Source of the DNA: Cognatundibacterium luofuense
GTDB taxonomy: Bacteria; Pseudomonadota; Gammaproteobacteria; Burkholderiales; Burkholderiaceae_D
DNA length: 64,000 nucleotides
NCBI RefSeq assembly: GCF_018139685.1
Contig: NZ_JAGSPN010000014.1
Coordinates: 1 to 64,000 of the forward strand
Direction of reading: 5' to 3'
This document shows positions 17,046 to 27,300 of the stretch, one piece after another (the first letter of the stretch is position 1; each line of letters opens with the position of its first letter). Both the position numbers and the translations under genes were made by a program. The notes beneath the pieces were generated by a model. The model searched no databases. It was not told the DNA's origin and was given only the letters and a program-made list of their open reading frames with translations.

Positions 17046-18419
17046 ATGGAATTACAGCTCTACGATAACTGGGAACGCAGCCTGCGTCCGTTCAGCCCGC
17101 TTAACAAAGACTGGGTTGGCCTGTACTGCTGCGGTCCTACCGTGTATGACTATGCGCACATCGGCAATCTGCGTACCTATCTGTTTGAAGATTTGCTGCG
17201 CCGTGCGCTGGAATGGAATGGCTACAACGTGCGTCACGTGATTAACATCACCGACGTCGGCCATCTGGTGTCTGACGGCGATGACGGCGAAGACAAAATG
17301 GAAAAAGGCAGCCGTAAAGCCGGTGAATCTGCATGGCAGATCGCAGACCGCTTCACCACCGCCTTCAAAAACGATTTCCGCGCCCTGAATATTCTGGAAC
17401 CGGCGATCTGGTGTAAAGCAACCGACCATATCGCAGAACAAATCGATTTCATCAGTTGCATCGAGAAAAACGGTTACACCTACCGCACCAGCGACGGCAT
17501 TTACTTTGATACCAGCAAACAGGATGACTACGGTTATCTGGCACGTATCAAGCGCGATGCGATCAAGGCCGGCAGCCGCGTGGAACTGGGTGAAAAACGC
17601 AATGCCACCGATTTTGCGCTGTGGAAATTCAGCCCTGAAGACGAACAGCGTCAGATGGAATGGGATAGCCCGTGGGGTCGTGGTTTCCCGGGCTGGCATA
17701 TTGAATGCTCGGCGATGTCGGCAAAATACCTGACACCGTGGTTTGACATTCACTGCGGCGGCGAAGACCATATTTCGATTCACCACAGCAATGAAATCGC
17801 GCAAAACATGGCGTGCCACGGCACCCGTCTGGCGAATTTCTGGATGCATGGTTATTTCCTGCAAATCGATTCCGGCAAAATGTCGAAATCGACCGGTGAT
17901 TTCCTGCGTCTGCAAACCCTGGTGGATCAGCATATCGATCCGCTGGCTTACCGCTACCTGTGCCTGACCGCGCATTACCGCAGCCAGATGCAATTCAGCT
18001 TTGAAGCGCTGCAATCCGCACAAACCGCCCTGCAGCGTTTGCGTGATGTGTATTTCAGCTGGCCTGCCGGTGGCAGCGTCAGTGACGAATGGAAAAACCG
18101 CTTCAGTGCCTTCATCAACGATGATCTGAATGCACCGCGCGCGCTGGCACTGAGCTGGGAAATGCTGAAATCGGATCTCAGCGATGCAGATAAGAAAGCC
18201 ACACTGACCGCTTTCGATCAGATCTTTGGTCTGGGTCTGGCACAGTGGGAGCCGAAAGCGCTGGAAATTCCGGCAGAGATTCAGCAACTGGCAGACCAGC
18301 GTCAGGCCGCACGTGCTGCCAAAGACTGGGCAGAAGCCGACCGTCTGCGCGCTGCACTGCAGGAACAGGGCTGGGTAGTGGAAGATAAAGCAGGCAGCAT
18401 CAATATCCGCCGTATCTGA
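17046..18419 (+). CDS. cysS: Cysteinyl-tRNA synthetase
   Basis: CysRS (457 aa), class I synthetase charging tRNA-Cys. Motifs in order: YCCGPTVYDYAHIGNLRT (contains a zinc-binding Cys and the HIGH-type signature HIGN), GFPGWHIECSAMS, DIHCGGEDHISIHHSNE (Cys/His zinc ligands), and SGKMSKSTGDF (KMSKS). The C-terminal DALR-like anticodon region and RQAARAAKDWAEADRLR are normal. Length is as expected for bacterial CysRS. The ATG at 17046 lacks a clear ribosome-binding site, and upstream lies a poly-Cys leader ORF, so expression is probably cysteine-responsive. A terminator follows, so it is likely monocistronic with its leader. Confidence 0.97.
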   Translation: MELQLYDNWERSLRPFSPLNKDWVGLYCCGPTVYDYAHIGNLRTYLFEDLLRRALEWNGYNVRHVINITDVGHLVSDGDDGEDKMEKGSRKAGESAWQIADRFTTAFKNDFRALNILEPAIWCKATDHIAEQIDFISCIEKNGYTYRTSDGIYFDTSKQDDYGYLARIKRDAIKAGSRVELGEKRNATDFALWKFSPEDEQRQMEWDSPWGRGFPGWHIECSAMSAKYLTPWFDIHCGGEDHISIHHSNEIAQNMACHGTRLANFWMHGYFLQIDSGKMSKSTGDFLRLQTLVDQHIDPLAYRYLCLTAHYRSQMQFSFEALQSAQTALQRLRDVYFSWPAGGSVSDEWKNRFSAFINDDLNAPRALALSWEMLKSDLSDADKKATLTAFDQIFGLGLAQWEPKALEIPAEIQQLADQRQAARAAKDWAEADRLRAALQEQGWVVEDKAGSINIRRI

Positions 18420-18463
18420 TCCGGTCTGAACCGATCAGATTCTGCTTTTCAGCTTCAGGAACA

Positions 18464-18493
18464 ACGCCGCTGTGCAGACAGCGGCGTTTTTTA
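18464..18493 (+). terminator. Intrinsic terminator of cysS
   Basis: A 9-bp stem CGCCGCTGT/ACAGCGGCG (18465-18473 with 18478-18486), loop GCAG, then TTTTTT. Confidence 0.93.
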
Positions 18494-18525
18494 TTGTCTG
18501 TCGTTCATGGTTTCAAACAGACACT

Positions 18526-18553
18526 CTTGAAAAGCGTTTCGCTGTCCCCATCT
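18526..18553 (+). promoter_or_regulatory. Sigma-32 heat-shock promoter of htpG
   Basis: CTTGAAA (18526-18532), a 13-bp spacer and CCCCATCT (18546-18553) match the RpoH consensus (CTTGAAA, 11-16 bp, CCCCATNT) at nearly every position. It lies about 50 bp before the htpG start. Confidence 0.88.
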
Positions 18554-18602
18554 CCTGCCCACAAAACTTCTTCTACATATCGTTTTCATTCGAGGGAAAA
18601 GC

Positions 18603-20510
18603 ATGTCAGAAAAACAAACAATGGGCTTTCAGGCCGAAGTCAAACAATTGCTGCAACTGATGATTCACTCCTTGTATTCCAACAAGGAAATCTTTTTGCG
18701 CGAACTGATTTCGAACGCCTCCGATGCATCCGACAAACTGCGTTTTGAAGCAATCAACCATCCGGAACTGTACGAAAACGACAGCGAACTGCAGATTACC
18801 GTCGATTTCGACAAAGCCGCACGTACCATCACCATCAGCGATAACGGTATCGGTATGAGCAAAGAGGAAGCGATTTCGCATCTGGGTACGATTGCAAAAT
18901 CCGGCACTAAAGAATTCTTCGACAAACTGTCCGGAGACCAGCAAAAAGATGCTGCGCTGATTGGTCAGTTCGGTGTGGGTTTCTACTCCGGCTTTATCGT
19001 TGCTGACCGCATTACCGTGGAATCCCGCCGTGCGGGTGTCAGCGCTGCCGAAGGCGTGCGCTGGGAATCCGAAGGCACTGGTGACTTCAGCGTGGAAACC
19101 ATCGCCAAAGCCAGCCGCGGCACCAGCATCACCCTGCATCTGCGCGAAGGTGAAGATGATTTCCTGTCCGCATGGAAACTGAAATCCACCATCCGTACTT
19201 ACTCTGATCACATTGCATTGCCGATCAAAATGCATAAAGAAGAGTGGGATGAAGAGAAAAAAGAACTGGTGCGCAAAGAGGAACTGGAAACCATCAACCA
19301 GGCCAGCGCACTGTGGGCACGCAGCAAATCTGACGTGACCAAAGAGCAGTACGAAGAATTCTACAAACACGTTTCTCACGATTACAACGCACCGCTGACT
19401 TACACCCACAACCGTGTGGAAGGCCGCAGCGAATACACCCAGCTGCTGTACATTCCGGCAGCTGCACCGTTTGATCTGTGGGACCGCAACAAACGCGGCG
19501 GTATCAAGCTGTACGTCAAACGCGTATTCATCATGGATGACGCTGAACAACTGATGCCGGTTTATCTGCGCTTCGTGAAAGGCGTGATTGATTCTGCGGA
19601 TCTGCCGCTGAATGTTTCGCGTGAAATTCTGCAGGAAAGCCGCGATATCAAAGCAATCCGCGAAGGTTCGACCAAACGTGTTCTGTCTATGCTGGAAGAA
19701 CTGGCGAATGCAGAGGGTGATGACGCTGCAGAGAAACACGAAAAATATGCGACGTTCTGGAAAGAATTCGGTCAGGTGCTGAAAGAAGGTATCGGCGAAG
19801 ATCAGGCCAACAAAGACCGTATCGCCAAACTGCTGCGCTTTGCATCCACCCACAATGACAGTGATGCACAAAACGTGTCGCTGGCGGACTACCTCGGCCG
19901 CATGAAAGAAGGTCAGGACAAGATTTACTATGTCACCGCTGAAAGCTATGACACAGCGAAAAACAGTCCGCATCTGGAAATCTTCCGCAAAAAAGGCGTG
20001 GAAGTCTTGCTGCTGACTGACCGCGTTGATGAATGGATGCTGTCTTTCCTGTCAGATTTTGAAGGCAAAGAACTGACTTCCGTGGCGAAAGGTGGTCTGG
20101 ATCTCGGTCAGCTGGAAGATGAAGCTGAAAAGAAACAGCACGAAGAAACCGAAACCGAGTTCAAAGATCTGGTCGAAAAAATGAAAACCACGCTGGCCGA
20201 CAAAGCCAAAGAAGTGCGCGTGACTTTCCGTCTGACTGATTCTCCGGCCTGCCTGGTAGCGGATGAGCATGATATGTCCGGCAATCTGGCGCGTATGCTG
20301 AAAGCGGCTGGTCAGGCTGCACCGGCATCCAAACCGATTCTGGAAATCAACCCGCATCACCCGCTGGTGCAGCGTCTGAAATACGAAGAAGCGCGTTTCG
20401 GTGACTGGTCACATATTCTGTTTGATCAGGCACTGCTGGCAGAAGGCGGTCATCTGGAAGACCCGAGCAGTTTCGTGCGTCGTCTGAATGAAATGCTGCT
20501 CAGCAAATAA
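18603..20510 (+). CDS. htpG: Molecular chaperone HtpG (Hsp90)
   Basis: HtpG (635 aa), cytosolic ATP-dependent chaperone. N-terminal GHKL ATPase domain: [47 protein letters not shown] and [15 protein letters not shown]. Middle domain: [14 protein letters not shown] with the catalytic Arg region. The C-terminal dimerisation domain is present to the end ([13 protein letters not shown]). Length is normal. The start is set by GAGG upstream. A sigma-32 promoter lies just upstream and a strong terminator downstream, so it is a single-gene heat-shock unit. Confidence 0.97.
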   Translation: MSEKQTMGFQAEVKQLLQLMIHSLYSNKEIFLRELISNASDASDKLRFEAINHPELYENDSELQITVDFDKAARTITISDNGIGMSKEEAISHLGTIAKSGTKEFFDKLSGDQQKDAALIGQFGVGFYSGFIVADRITVESRRAGVSAAEGVRWESEGTGDFSVETIAKASRGTSITLHLREGEDDFLSAWKLKSTIRTYSDHIALPIKMHKEEWDEEKKELVRKEELETINQASALWARSKSDVTKEQYEEFYKHVSHDYNAPLTYTHNRVEGRSEYTQLLYIPAAAPFDLWDRNKRGGIKLYVKRVFIMDDAEQLMPVYLRFVKGVIDSADLPLNVSREILQESRDIKAIREGSTKRVLSMLEELANAEGDDAAEKHEKYATFWKEFGQVLKEGIGEDQANKDRIAKLLRFASTHNDSDAQNVSLADYLGRMKEGQDKIYYVTAESYDTAKNSPHLEIFRKKGVEVLLLTDRVDEWMLSFLSDFEGKELTSVAKGGLDLGQLEDEAEKKQHEETETEFKDLVEKMKTTLADKAKEVRVTFRLTDSPACLVADEHDMSGNLARMLKAAGQAAPASKPILEINPHHPLVQRLKYEEARFGDWSHILFDQALLAEGGHLEDPSSFVRRLNEMLLSK

Positions 20511-20560
20511 TGTGCTGACGCATCTGCGCTGCTGTCAGCGCAGTGCACAACAAAAGCCAA

Positions 20561-20588
20561 AAGCCGGTTCTGTGAACCGGCTTTTTTG
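20561..20588 (+). terminator. Intrinsic terminator of htpG
   Basis: AAGCCGGTT (20561-20569) pairs with AACCGGCTT (20575-20583), loop CTGTG, followed by a T-run. Confidence 0.93.
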
Positions 20589-20654
20589 TTTCCGCTTCAT
20601 ACTGACTCTGCCCCGGACATCGCACAGCCTGCGGGCGTACTTCAAACCCTGTGC

Positions 20655-20740
20655 ATTGTGCAGAACTGCGCATTTGTGATTTACGGAGGCCCGGACTTTC
20701 TGCCGACGACCGCCGGATCGCTGTGCTGAACTCCGCATTT
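20655..20740 (-). repeat. Dispersed intergenic repeat, copy 3 (inverted)
   Basis: Reverse-complement copy of the repeat: GGACTTTCTGCCGACGAC core, ending GCTGAACTCCGCATTT. The far arm is more diverged than in copies 1 and 2. Immediately after it, CAAAAACAGGC (about 20745-20755) and GCCTTGTTTTTG form an imperfect hairpin. The remainder of the 20589-21086 gap holds only the TetR-type operator and weak promoter-like sequence. Confidence 0.85.
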
Positions 20741-20915
20741 GAGGCAAAAACAGGCTTTTCCGCCTTGTTTTTGCTGCTCCCCCAGAAAAGCTGACACCGC
20801 CGTTTACCACCGCGCCGGAAACACGCTCTGTCAAAAAACATTTCTGTGACGGTTGCATGCACTGCACCGCGCGGTAGCGCTGTGCAGTACACAACGCACA
20901 GAGTCGCTTTTTAAT

Positions 20916-20931
20916 TCAAACAAACGTTTGA
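20916..20931. promoter_or_regulatory. Putative operator of the TetR/CecR-type regulator
   Basis: TCAAACAAACGTTTGA is an inverted repeat (TCAAAC, 4 bp, GTTTGA), with an inner perfect palindrome CAAACGTTTG. It lies in the most AT-rich part of the region upstream of the regulator-efflux operon, where autoregulation of a TetR protein is expected. Confidence 0.6.
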
Positions 20932-21086
20932 TTTATCTGTTAATATCCGCGCCAACATGTAAGGATCAGCCAGCCGCCAGTCCGCGATCGCAACGATACG
21001 CAGGGAATATTCAACGGAGATTCAGGTTTGCTGGCTGGTATCCATCAACGAACGCGCCGGAACCGGCGTTTGCAACAGGTAATCCT

Positions 21087-21737
21087 ATGAATGATCCCCA
21101 ACTCCACCGCGCAGACGGTGTGCAGGCACGTCAGCGATTACTGGAAACCGCGTTACGGATGTTTGCGGAAAAAGGTTACGCCAAAACTTCCGTGCGCGAA
21201 CTGGCCAAAGCCGCGCAAGTGAATGTATCAGCGGTCAGCTATTACTTCGGTGATAAAGCAGCGCTGTACCGTGCGGTATTTAATGATCCGCAATTCAATC
21301 CGACGATTGATCCGGCGTATCTGCAGCAAGAAGATTTACCACTGGAACAAGGCATAAAAGCGCTGATTTTCACGCTGGCAGGTTCACTGCGCGATGGTGA
21401 AAAAGCCCGCGATGCGATGACGCTGCACTGCCGTGAAATGCTGGAGCCGACGGGCTTGTGGAATGAAGAAATCGAAACGTCGATTAAGCCGGCGCATCTG
21501 GCTTTCGCCGCTTTTTTGTGCCGTCATCTGGGTTTAAAAAAACCGGATGATGATATCCACAGGCTGACATTTGCCATCGTCGGCTTACCGGTTTCGCTGA
21601 TGATCAGTTCCGATCTGGTGCAGGTGATTCGCCCGCAACTGTTTAAAAGCGATGCGGCGATTGATCTGTTTATGCAGCGCATGGTGGGCTATGCTGTGGC
21701 GATGGTGGAAGCGGAACGGCAGCGGCGCGCTGGCTGA
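21087..21737 (+). CDS. TetR-family regulator (CecR/DUF1956 type)
   Basis: 216 aa. The N-terminal TetR helix-turn-helix (RLLETALRMFAEKGYAKTSVRELAKAAQVNVSAVSYYFGDKAALYRAVF) is followed by a DUF1956-type ligand domain. E. coli CecR (YbiH) is the model: a repressor of drug-efflux genes that senses certain antibiotics. Here it is the first gene of a row with outer-membrane factor, membrane-fusion protein and RND pump genes (35, 12 and 14 nt gaps), so it most likely represses this operon through the palindrome at 20916. I chose the ATG at 21087, right before the conserved domain; upstream in-frame codons are untypical. Confidence 0.88.
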   Translation: MNDPQLHRADGVQARQRLLETALRMFAEKGYAKTSVRELAKAAQVNVSAVSYYFGDKAALYRAVFNDPQFNPTIDPAYLQQEDLPLEQGIKALIFTLAGSLRDGEKARDAMTLHCREMLEPTGLWNEEIETSIKPAHLAFAAFLCRHLGLKKPDDDIHRLTFAIVGLPVSLMISSDLVQVIRPQLFKSDAAIDLFMQRMVGYAVAMVEAERQRRAG

Positions 21738-21772
21738 TAAAAAATTCTGTTGATCTGATGAGGTGAACGTTG

Positions 21773-23191
21773 ATGAAAAAATGGATACCGGGCATTTCAC
21801 TCAGTGCCTGTACCCTGTTATCAGGCTGCCTGATGACACCCGTACCGAAAGCACCTGTGATTGCATCTGATACCGCATGGCAAACCGCCGTGCCGGAACA
21901 AGCTGCGGCCGCAGATATCACTGACTGGTGGAAAGCGCAGCAGGATCCCTTGCTGATGCAATTGCTGGATGCAGGTCTTGCCGTCAGCCCTGATCTGGCA
22001 ACAGCAAGAACCCGGCAGGAAAGCGCGCAATCCACCTGGGTAGCCGCCGGTGCGTTGTTTTTACCGACGGTGGATGCTGCACTCAGCGCCAGCCGCGGAC
22101 GTACGCAGGCAGGCACGCCGGTTGCGCAGGTGCGTCAGGCCAGTTTGCAAACCAGCTGGGAATTAGATTTCTTCGGCGCAAATCAGGCTGCACGCCGTTA
22201 TGCCGGTAGCCAGAAAACCAGTGCCGCCGCCGCGATGCGTGCCACGGTGCTGAGTGTCAGCGCGGATATTGCACAGCGTTATTACGAAGCGCGCTACTGC
22301 ACAGAAGCCTCCCGCTTACTCAGCGAAGAAGCCACTTCGTGGCAGCGTAGTCAGGGTATCGTCGCTTCCATGCTGAAAGCCGGTGCGGCCTCTTCAGTCA
22401 CGGCCGCCGGTATGCAAGCCAGCGCAGCCGATGGTCAGCGCCGCGCAAATCAGCAAGCTGCGGCGTGTGCCCTGCAGGAACAGGCGCTGTCTGCCCTGAC
22501 CGGTATGCCGGTTGCCAGTCTGCATACGCAATTGCAGCAAGCGGGTACGCTGTCCGATTTGCGTGCATTCAGCGTGCAGGAATTACCTGCCAACGTGCTG
22601 GCGCGCCGTCCGGATGTGGTGATTGCTGAACAGGATTTCAGCGGCAGCATTGCTCAGGCAGATGCCGCCCGCGCCCAGCGCTTGCCGCGCATCAGTCTGA
22701 GCGGCAATATTGGCCGCCAGCAAATTCTGACCGGCAATGATCAGCTCAGTGGTTCGGTGTTTTCCATCGGGCCTGTGCAGATCAGCGTACCTGTATTTAA
22801 CGGCGGTCAGCGCGATGCGCAGGTCAAAGCGGCAGATGCCCGTCTTGATGAAGCACGTATCGCTTACGCGGCACGTATCCGTCAGGCGCTGGCGGAAGTC
22901 AATCAGGCACTGATACAACTGAACAGCAGCCTCGATACGCTGCAGCAAATCCGCTTTAACCAGCAAGCCGCCAGTCTGAGCCTGCAAACCACCACTGCCC
23001 GTCTGCAACAAGGCATGGCAAGTCAGCTGGAAATGGAAGAAGCCCGGCGGCAACACGCGAACAGCCAGCTGGAACAACTGCAGGCCAGACTGGAACGTAA
23101 CCGCGCCTGGCTGGGACTGTACCGCGCTGTCGGCGGCGGCATCAGCGATACCGGCGCGACCGGACCACACAGCACCTCACCGCAATCCTGA
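21773..23191 (+). CDS. RND efflux outer-membrane factor (NodT/OprM family lipoprotein)
   Basis: About 472 aa. Signal peptide with a lipobox (LLSGC, Cys19) followed by DWWKAQQDPLL, the usual start of the mature NodT-type channel. Two long helical repeat regions (ATARTRQESAQSTW and a second copy near QAALAEVNQALI) and the LPANVLARRPDVVIAEQDF block, conserved in this family, are present. It forms the trimeric outer-membrane duct of a tripartite pump with the next two gene products. Start ATG 21773 has GAGGTGA upstream. Confidence 0.92.
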   Translation: MKKWIPGISLSACTLLSGCLMTPVPKAPVIASDTAWQTAVPEQAAAADITDWWKAQQDPLLMQLLDAGLAVSPDLATARTRQESAQSTWVAAGALFLPTVDAALSASRGRTQAGTPVAQVRQASLQTSWELDFFGANQAARRYAGSQKTSAAAAMRATVLSVSADIAQRYYEARYCTEASRLLSEEATSWQRSQGIVASMLKAGAASSVTAAGMQASAADGQRRANQQAAACALQEQALSALTGMPVASLHTQLQQAGTLSDLRAFSVQELPANVLARRPDVVIAEQDFSGSIAQADAARAQRLPRISLSGNIGRQQILTGNDQLSGSVFSIGPVQISVPVFNGGQRDAQVKAADARLDEARIAYAARIRQALAEVNQALIQLNSSLDTLQQIRFNQQAASLSLQTTTARLQQGMASQLEMEEARRQHANSQLEQLQARLERNRAWLGLYRAVGGGISDTGATGPHSTSPQS

Positions 23192-23203
23192 GACGAGTTG
23201 ATT

Positions 23204-24370
23204 ATGCACACTACCCCATCTAAGTATTCCGTATTCAGCCTGCCAGCGGCACTGGCGGTGCTGCTGATCTGCGCAACGCCGGCCACCGTCGCGGCGGATG
23301 CATCTGCCAGCGCCAGCGCAAAAGCGGCGGCCCGCCCTGTCCTGACGGTCACAACCGCCAAACCGCAGCAACAAAATGCCGCACTCAAAATTGCCGCTAA
23401 CGGCAATGTACAGGCATGGCAGGAAGCCGTGATCGGTGCTGAAGCAAATGGCTTGCGCGTGGCTGAGATTCTGGTGAATGTCGGCGATCAGGTCAAAAAA
23501 GGCCAGTTGCTGGCCACGCTCAGTGCCGCCATGATTCAGGCTGAACTGGCGCAGGCACAGGCGGCTCAGGCAGAAGCACAGGCAGCATGGCAGGATGCGC
23601 ATGCAAATGCCGACCGCGCCCGCGCACTCAGCAATTCCGGCGCCTACAGTCAGCAGCAAACCGAGCAATTCCTGACGCAGGAATCCGCTGCCAAAGCACG
23701 CTTACAGGCGGCAACTGCCGCTGTGCAGTTACAGCAAACCCGTCTGAACCAGACCCGCATCGTTGCGCCGGATAACGGTGTGATCAGCGCACGCATGAGC
23801 AGTGTCGGTGCCGTCGTCGGTGCAGGCAGCGATTTATTTAAACTGGTACGTCAGGGACGGCTGGAATGGCGTGCCGAGCTGACGGGGCAGGAACTGACTC
23901 GGGTGCAAGCCGGTATGGAAGTGCAGATTACCGCGCCGTCCGGTGAACTGGTGAAAGCGAAAGTCCGCAGCGTGGCACCGACGGTTGATCTGCAAACCCG
24001 TAACGGTCTGGCTTATGTGGATATTCCGGCCGGCAGCGCCGGTGGTCTGAAAGCCGGTATGTTTGCCCGTGGTGAACTGATACTGGGACAAAGCAATGCA
24101 CTCAGCGTGCCGCAACTGGCCGTGGTGCTGCGCGATGGTTACAGCTATGTATTCCGCCTGAATGCCGATCAGCGCGTGACGCTGATCAAAGTACAGACCG
24201 GACGCCGCTTTAAAACTGCGGCCGGTGAACAGGTGGAAATCCTCAGCGGTCTGGCTGCAGATGCGACTGTCGTCACACAGGGTGCGGGTTTTCTGAACGA
24301 CGGTGATCTGGTCAGAGTGGCGGCAACACCTGCGCCTGCTGCACCGGCCACTGCTCCGGCAGCCCGCTGA
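23204..24370 (+). CDS. RND efflux periplasmic adaptor (membrane-fusion protein)
   Basis: About 388 aa. A Sec signal peptide (SLPAALAVLLICATPATVAADA) is followed by the barrel-sandwich part (GNVQAWQEAVIGAEANGLRVAEILVNVGDQVKKGQLLATL), an alpha-helical hairpin rich in Ala/Gln (about 115-190), the second half of the lipoyl-like domain (RIVAPDNGVISARMSSVGAVV) and a beta-barrel and membrane-proximal region. This is the HlyD/AcrA-like adaptor that links pump and channel. The ATG at 23204 is preferred to an in-frame TTG two codons earlier; neither has a strong Shine-Dalgarno, suggesting coupling to the preceding gene, whose stop is 12 nt away. Confidence 0.92.
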   Translation: MHTTPSKYSVFSLPAALAVLLICATPATVAADASASASAKAAARPVLTVTTAKPQQQNAALKIAANGNVQAWQEAVIGAEANGLRVAEILVNVGDQVKKGQLLATLSAAMIQAELAQAQAAQAEAQAAWQDAHANADRARALSNSGAYSQQQTEQFLTQESAAKARLQAATAAVQLQQTRLNQTRIVAPDNGVISARMSSVGAVVGAGSDLFKLVRQGRLEWRAELTGQELTRVQAGMEVQITAPSGELVKAKVRSVAPTVDLQTRNGLAYVDIPAGSAGGLKAGMFARGELILGQSNALSVPQLAVVLRDGYSYVFRLNADQRVTLIKVQTGRRFKTAAGEQVEILSGLAADATVVTQGAGFLNDGDLVRVAATPAPAAPATAPAAR

Positions 24371-24384
24371 AACAGGAGAGTCAT

Positions 24385-27300
24385 GTGAATTTTTCCGCGC
24401 TCTCTATACGTAATCCGATTCCTGCGATTATGTTGTTCACGCTGCTGACGCTGGCTGGTCTGCTGGCGTTTAAAGGCAATATCGTGCAGGACTTTCCGGA
24501 TATTGAATTACCGATCGTCACCATTTCAGCCTCCTTACCCGGCGCTGCACCGGCGCAGCTGGAAACCGAAGTGTCGCGCAAAATTGAGGATGCTGCGGCT
24601 ACGCTGCAGGGCGTTAAAAACATTTACAGCACAGTGCTGGACGGTGTTTCCACAACCACGATTGAGTTCGTACTGGAAAAACCGATTTCTGATGCCGTGA
24701 ATGAAGCCAGAGATGCAGTCAGCGCCATCCGTGCTGATCTGCCGTCTGAAATGCGTGATCCGGTGATCAGCAAAAATCCGACTGCCGGTCGTCCGGTACT
24801 GATCTACAGCGTCAGCGCCGCAGCACCGGCAAAACAAGGAGCGCAACTGCATCAGATGGATGCGGCGGAACTCAGCTGGTTCGTGGATAACACCGTGGCG
24901 CGTCGCTTGCGCAGCATTACCGGCGTGGGTGCAGTCAAACGCAGCGGCGGAGTGTATCGCGAAATCAACGTTGAATTAATGCCGGAAGCGATGGCGGCAC
25001 TGAATGTCAGCGCCGCCGATGTGTCGCGCCGTCTGAAAACCATACAGCTGGATGCACCCGGCGGACGTGGTGACATCAGTGGTGCCGAGCAGGCAGTGCG
25101 TACACTGGGCAGTCTGAAAACTGCGGAAGAAATCGCTGCACTGGATATTTCTTTGCCCGATGGCCGTCAGGTGCGGATGGCACAGATTGCACGCGTCAGC
25201 GACAGCATTGCCGAACCGCGCTCTTTAGCGACGCTGGATGGCAAACCGGGGGTTGGCTTTGAAATTCTGCGCAGTAAAGGGGCCAGCGAAGTGGATGTGG
25301 CCAATGCTGCCCGTAAGCTGATTGCTGAATTACAGCAAGCCTATCCGAATGTACAGTTTGAAACAGCAGTCAACAATGCAGATCCGGTACAGGAAAACTT
25401 TGAAGGCTCGATGGATCTGTTGTACGAAGGCGCTTTACTGGCTGTGCTGGTGGTCTGGTGGTTCCTGCGCGACTGGCGGGCGACGCTGGTATCGGCAGCG
25501 GCGCTGCCACTGTCGGTAATTCCTACCTTTCTGGGGCTGAAATACTTCGGATACACCCTGAACACAGTTTCACTGTTATCGCTGGCACTGGTGGTCGGGG
25601 TGCTGGTGGATGATGCGATTGTGGAAATCGAAAATATCGAGCGCCATCTGCACATGGGCAAGACACCGTTTCAGGCGGCGATGGAAGCGGCAGATGAAAT
25701 CGGGATGGCGGTGATTGCCACGACCTTTGCACTGGTTGCGGTATTTTTGCCGACCGCCTTTATGGGCGGTATTCCTGGGCTGTTTTTCAAACAGTTCGGC
25801 TGGACAGCGGTGATTGCGATTCTTGCCTCGCTGGTGGTGGCACGTTTGCTGACTCCGATGATGGCGGCATACATACTGAAACCGAAACACGGCGACGCCA
25901 AACATCCTGATGGTGAAGATGGTGCGCCGGATGGTGCTGTGATGCGCGCTTATATGCGTGCTATGCAATGGTGTCTGCGCCATCGTCTGTACACCATACT
26001 GGCCGCGCTGGCGTTCTTTATCGGCTCGATCAGTCTGGTCGGCTTGCTGCCTACCGGCTTTGTGCCACCGGCAGACCGTGCGCAGACGCAGGTGACGATT
26101 GAGTTGCCGCCAGGCAGTACACTGGCGCAAACTGCCGCCATTACGGAACAGGTGCGCAGCGCAGTGATGGCGGAGAAAGAAGTCCGCAGCGTCTATGCGT
26201 CAGTCGGTGGCGGTTCCAGTGGCGATGCGTTTGCGCCGGGCGCTGCTGCAGAAGCACGTCGCGCGGTCATGACCATCACTACCTCGCACCATAGTCAGCG
26301 CAAGACCGGCATTGCCGCGATTGATCAGTCGATACGCGACAAAATCAGCGCGATTCCCGGTGCCCGCTTTACGGTCGGCCCGCCGGATACCGGTGTCAAA
26401 ATGCAGCTGGTATTGCAGAGTGAAGATCCGGTCGCGTTATCTGTCGCCGCAAAACAGCTGGAACGCGAACTGCGTACCCTGAAAGGTATCGGCAATGTCA
26501 GTTCCAATGCCAATCTGGTGCGTCCGGAAATTATTATCCAGCCGGACGCTGCCAGAGCAGCTGACCTCGGCGTCACTGCCAGCGCTATTGCTGACACGGT
26601 GCGGATCGCCACGGCCGGTGATTACGATATGTCCTTATCCAAGCTGAATCTGGCGCAGCGTCAGGTACCGATCCGCGTGAAGCTGCCGGACAGTGTGCGT
26701 GCCGATCTGGCGCAGATTGAACGCTTACAGGTGCCGGGCAAAAACGGCAATGTGATGCTGGCTCAGGTTGCCACTGTCAGCATGGATTCCGGTCCGGCCG
26801 AAATTAACCGTTTAAACCGCATGCGCAATGTCATTCTGGACGTGGAACTGGCAAGCCGTCAGCTCGGCGAAGTGAATGAAGAAGCCCGTGCGCTGCCAGC
26901 TTTGCAGAATCTGCCGGCCGGTGTGCGCATGGTGGAGCTGGGCGACGCACAGGAAATGCAGGCGCTGTTTGCCAGCTTCGGTATTGCGATGCTGATCGGT
27001 GTGCTGTGTATTTACGGCGTGCTGGTGCTGCTGTTTAAGGACTTCCTGCAACCGGTCACGATTCTGGCGGCGCTGCCACTCAGTATCGGTGGTGCGTTTG
27101 TTGCACTGCTGGTGACCCGGAATGCCTTGTCGATGCCGTCGATGATTGGTCTGATCATGCTGATGGGGATTGTGACCAAGAACTCTATCCTGCTGGTGGA
27201 TTACGCGATTCTGGCACGTGAGCGCGGTATCGCCCGCTTTGAAGCGCTGGTTGATGCCTGCCATAAACGTAGTCGTCCGATTGTGATGACCACGATTGCG

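Noticed and set aside
17052-18287. Long open frame antisense to cysS (411 codons)
   Set aside because: It lies fully opposite a clear CysRS gene, has no family motif, and is explained by the codon bias of the true gene.
18606-19973. Long open frame antisense to htpG (455 codons)
   Set aside because: Opposite-strand shadow of HtpG, with phenylalanine- and histidine-rich low-meaning translation.
20655-20740. Repeat family as a CRISPR or insertion sequence
   Set aside because: Copies are scattered rather than regularly spaced, no spacers exist, and no transposase or cas gene is present.
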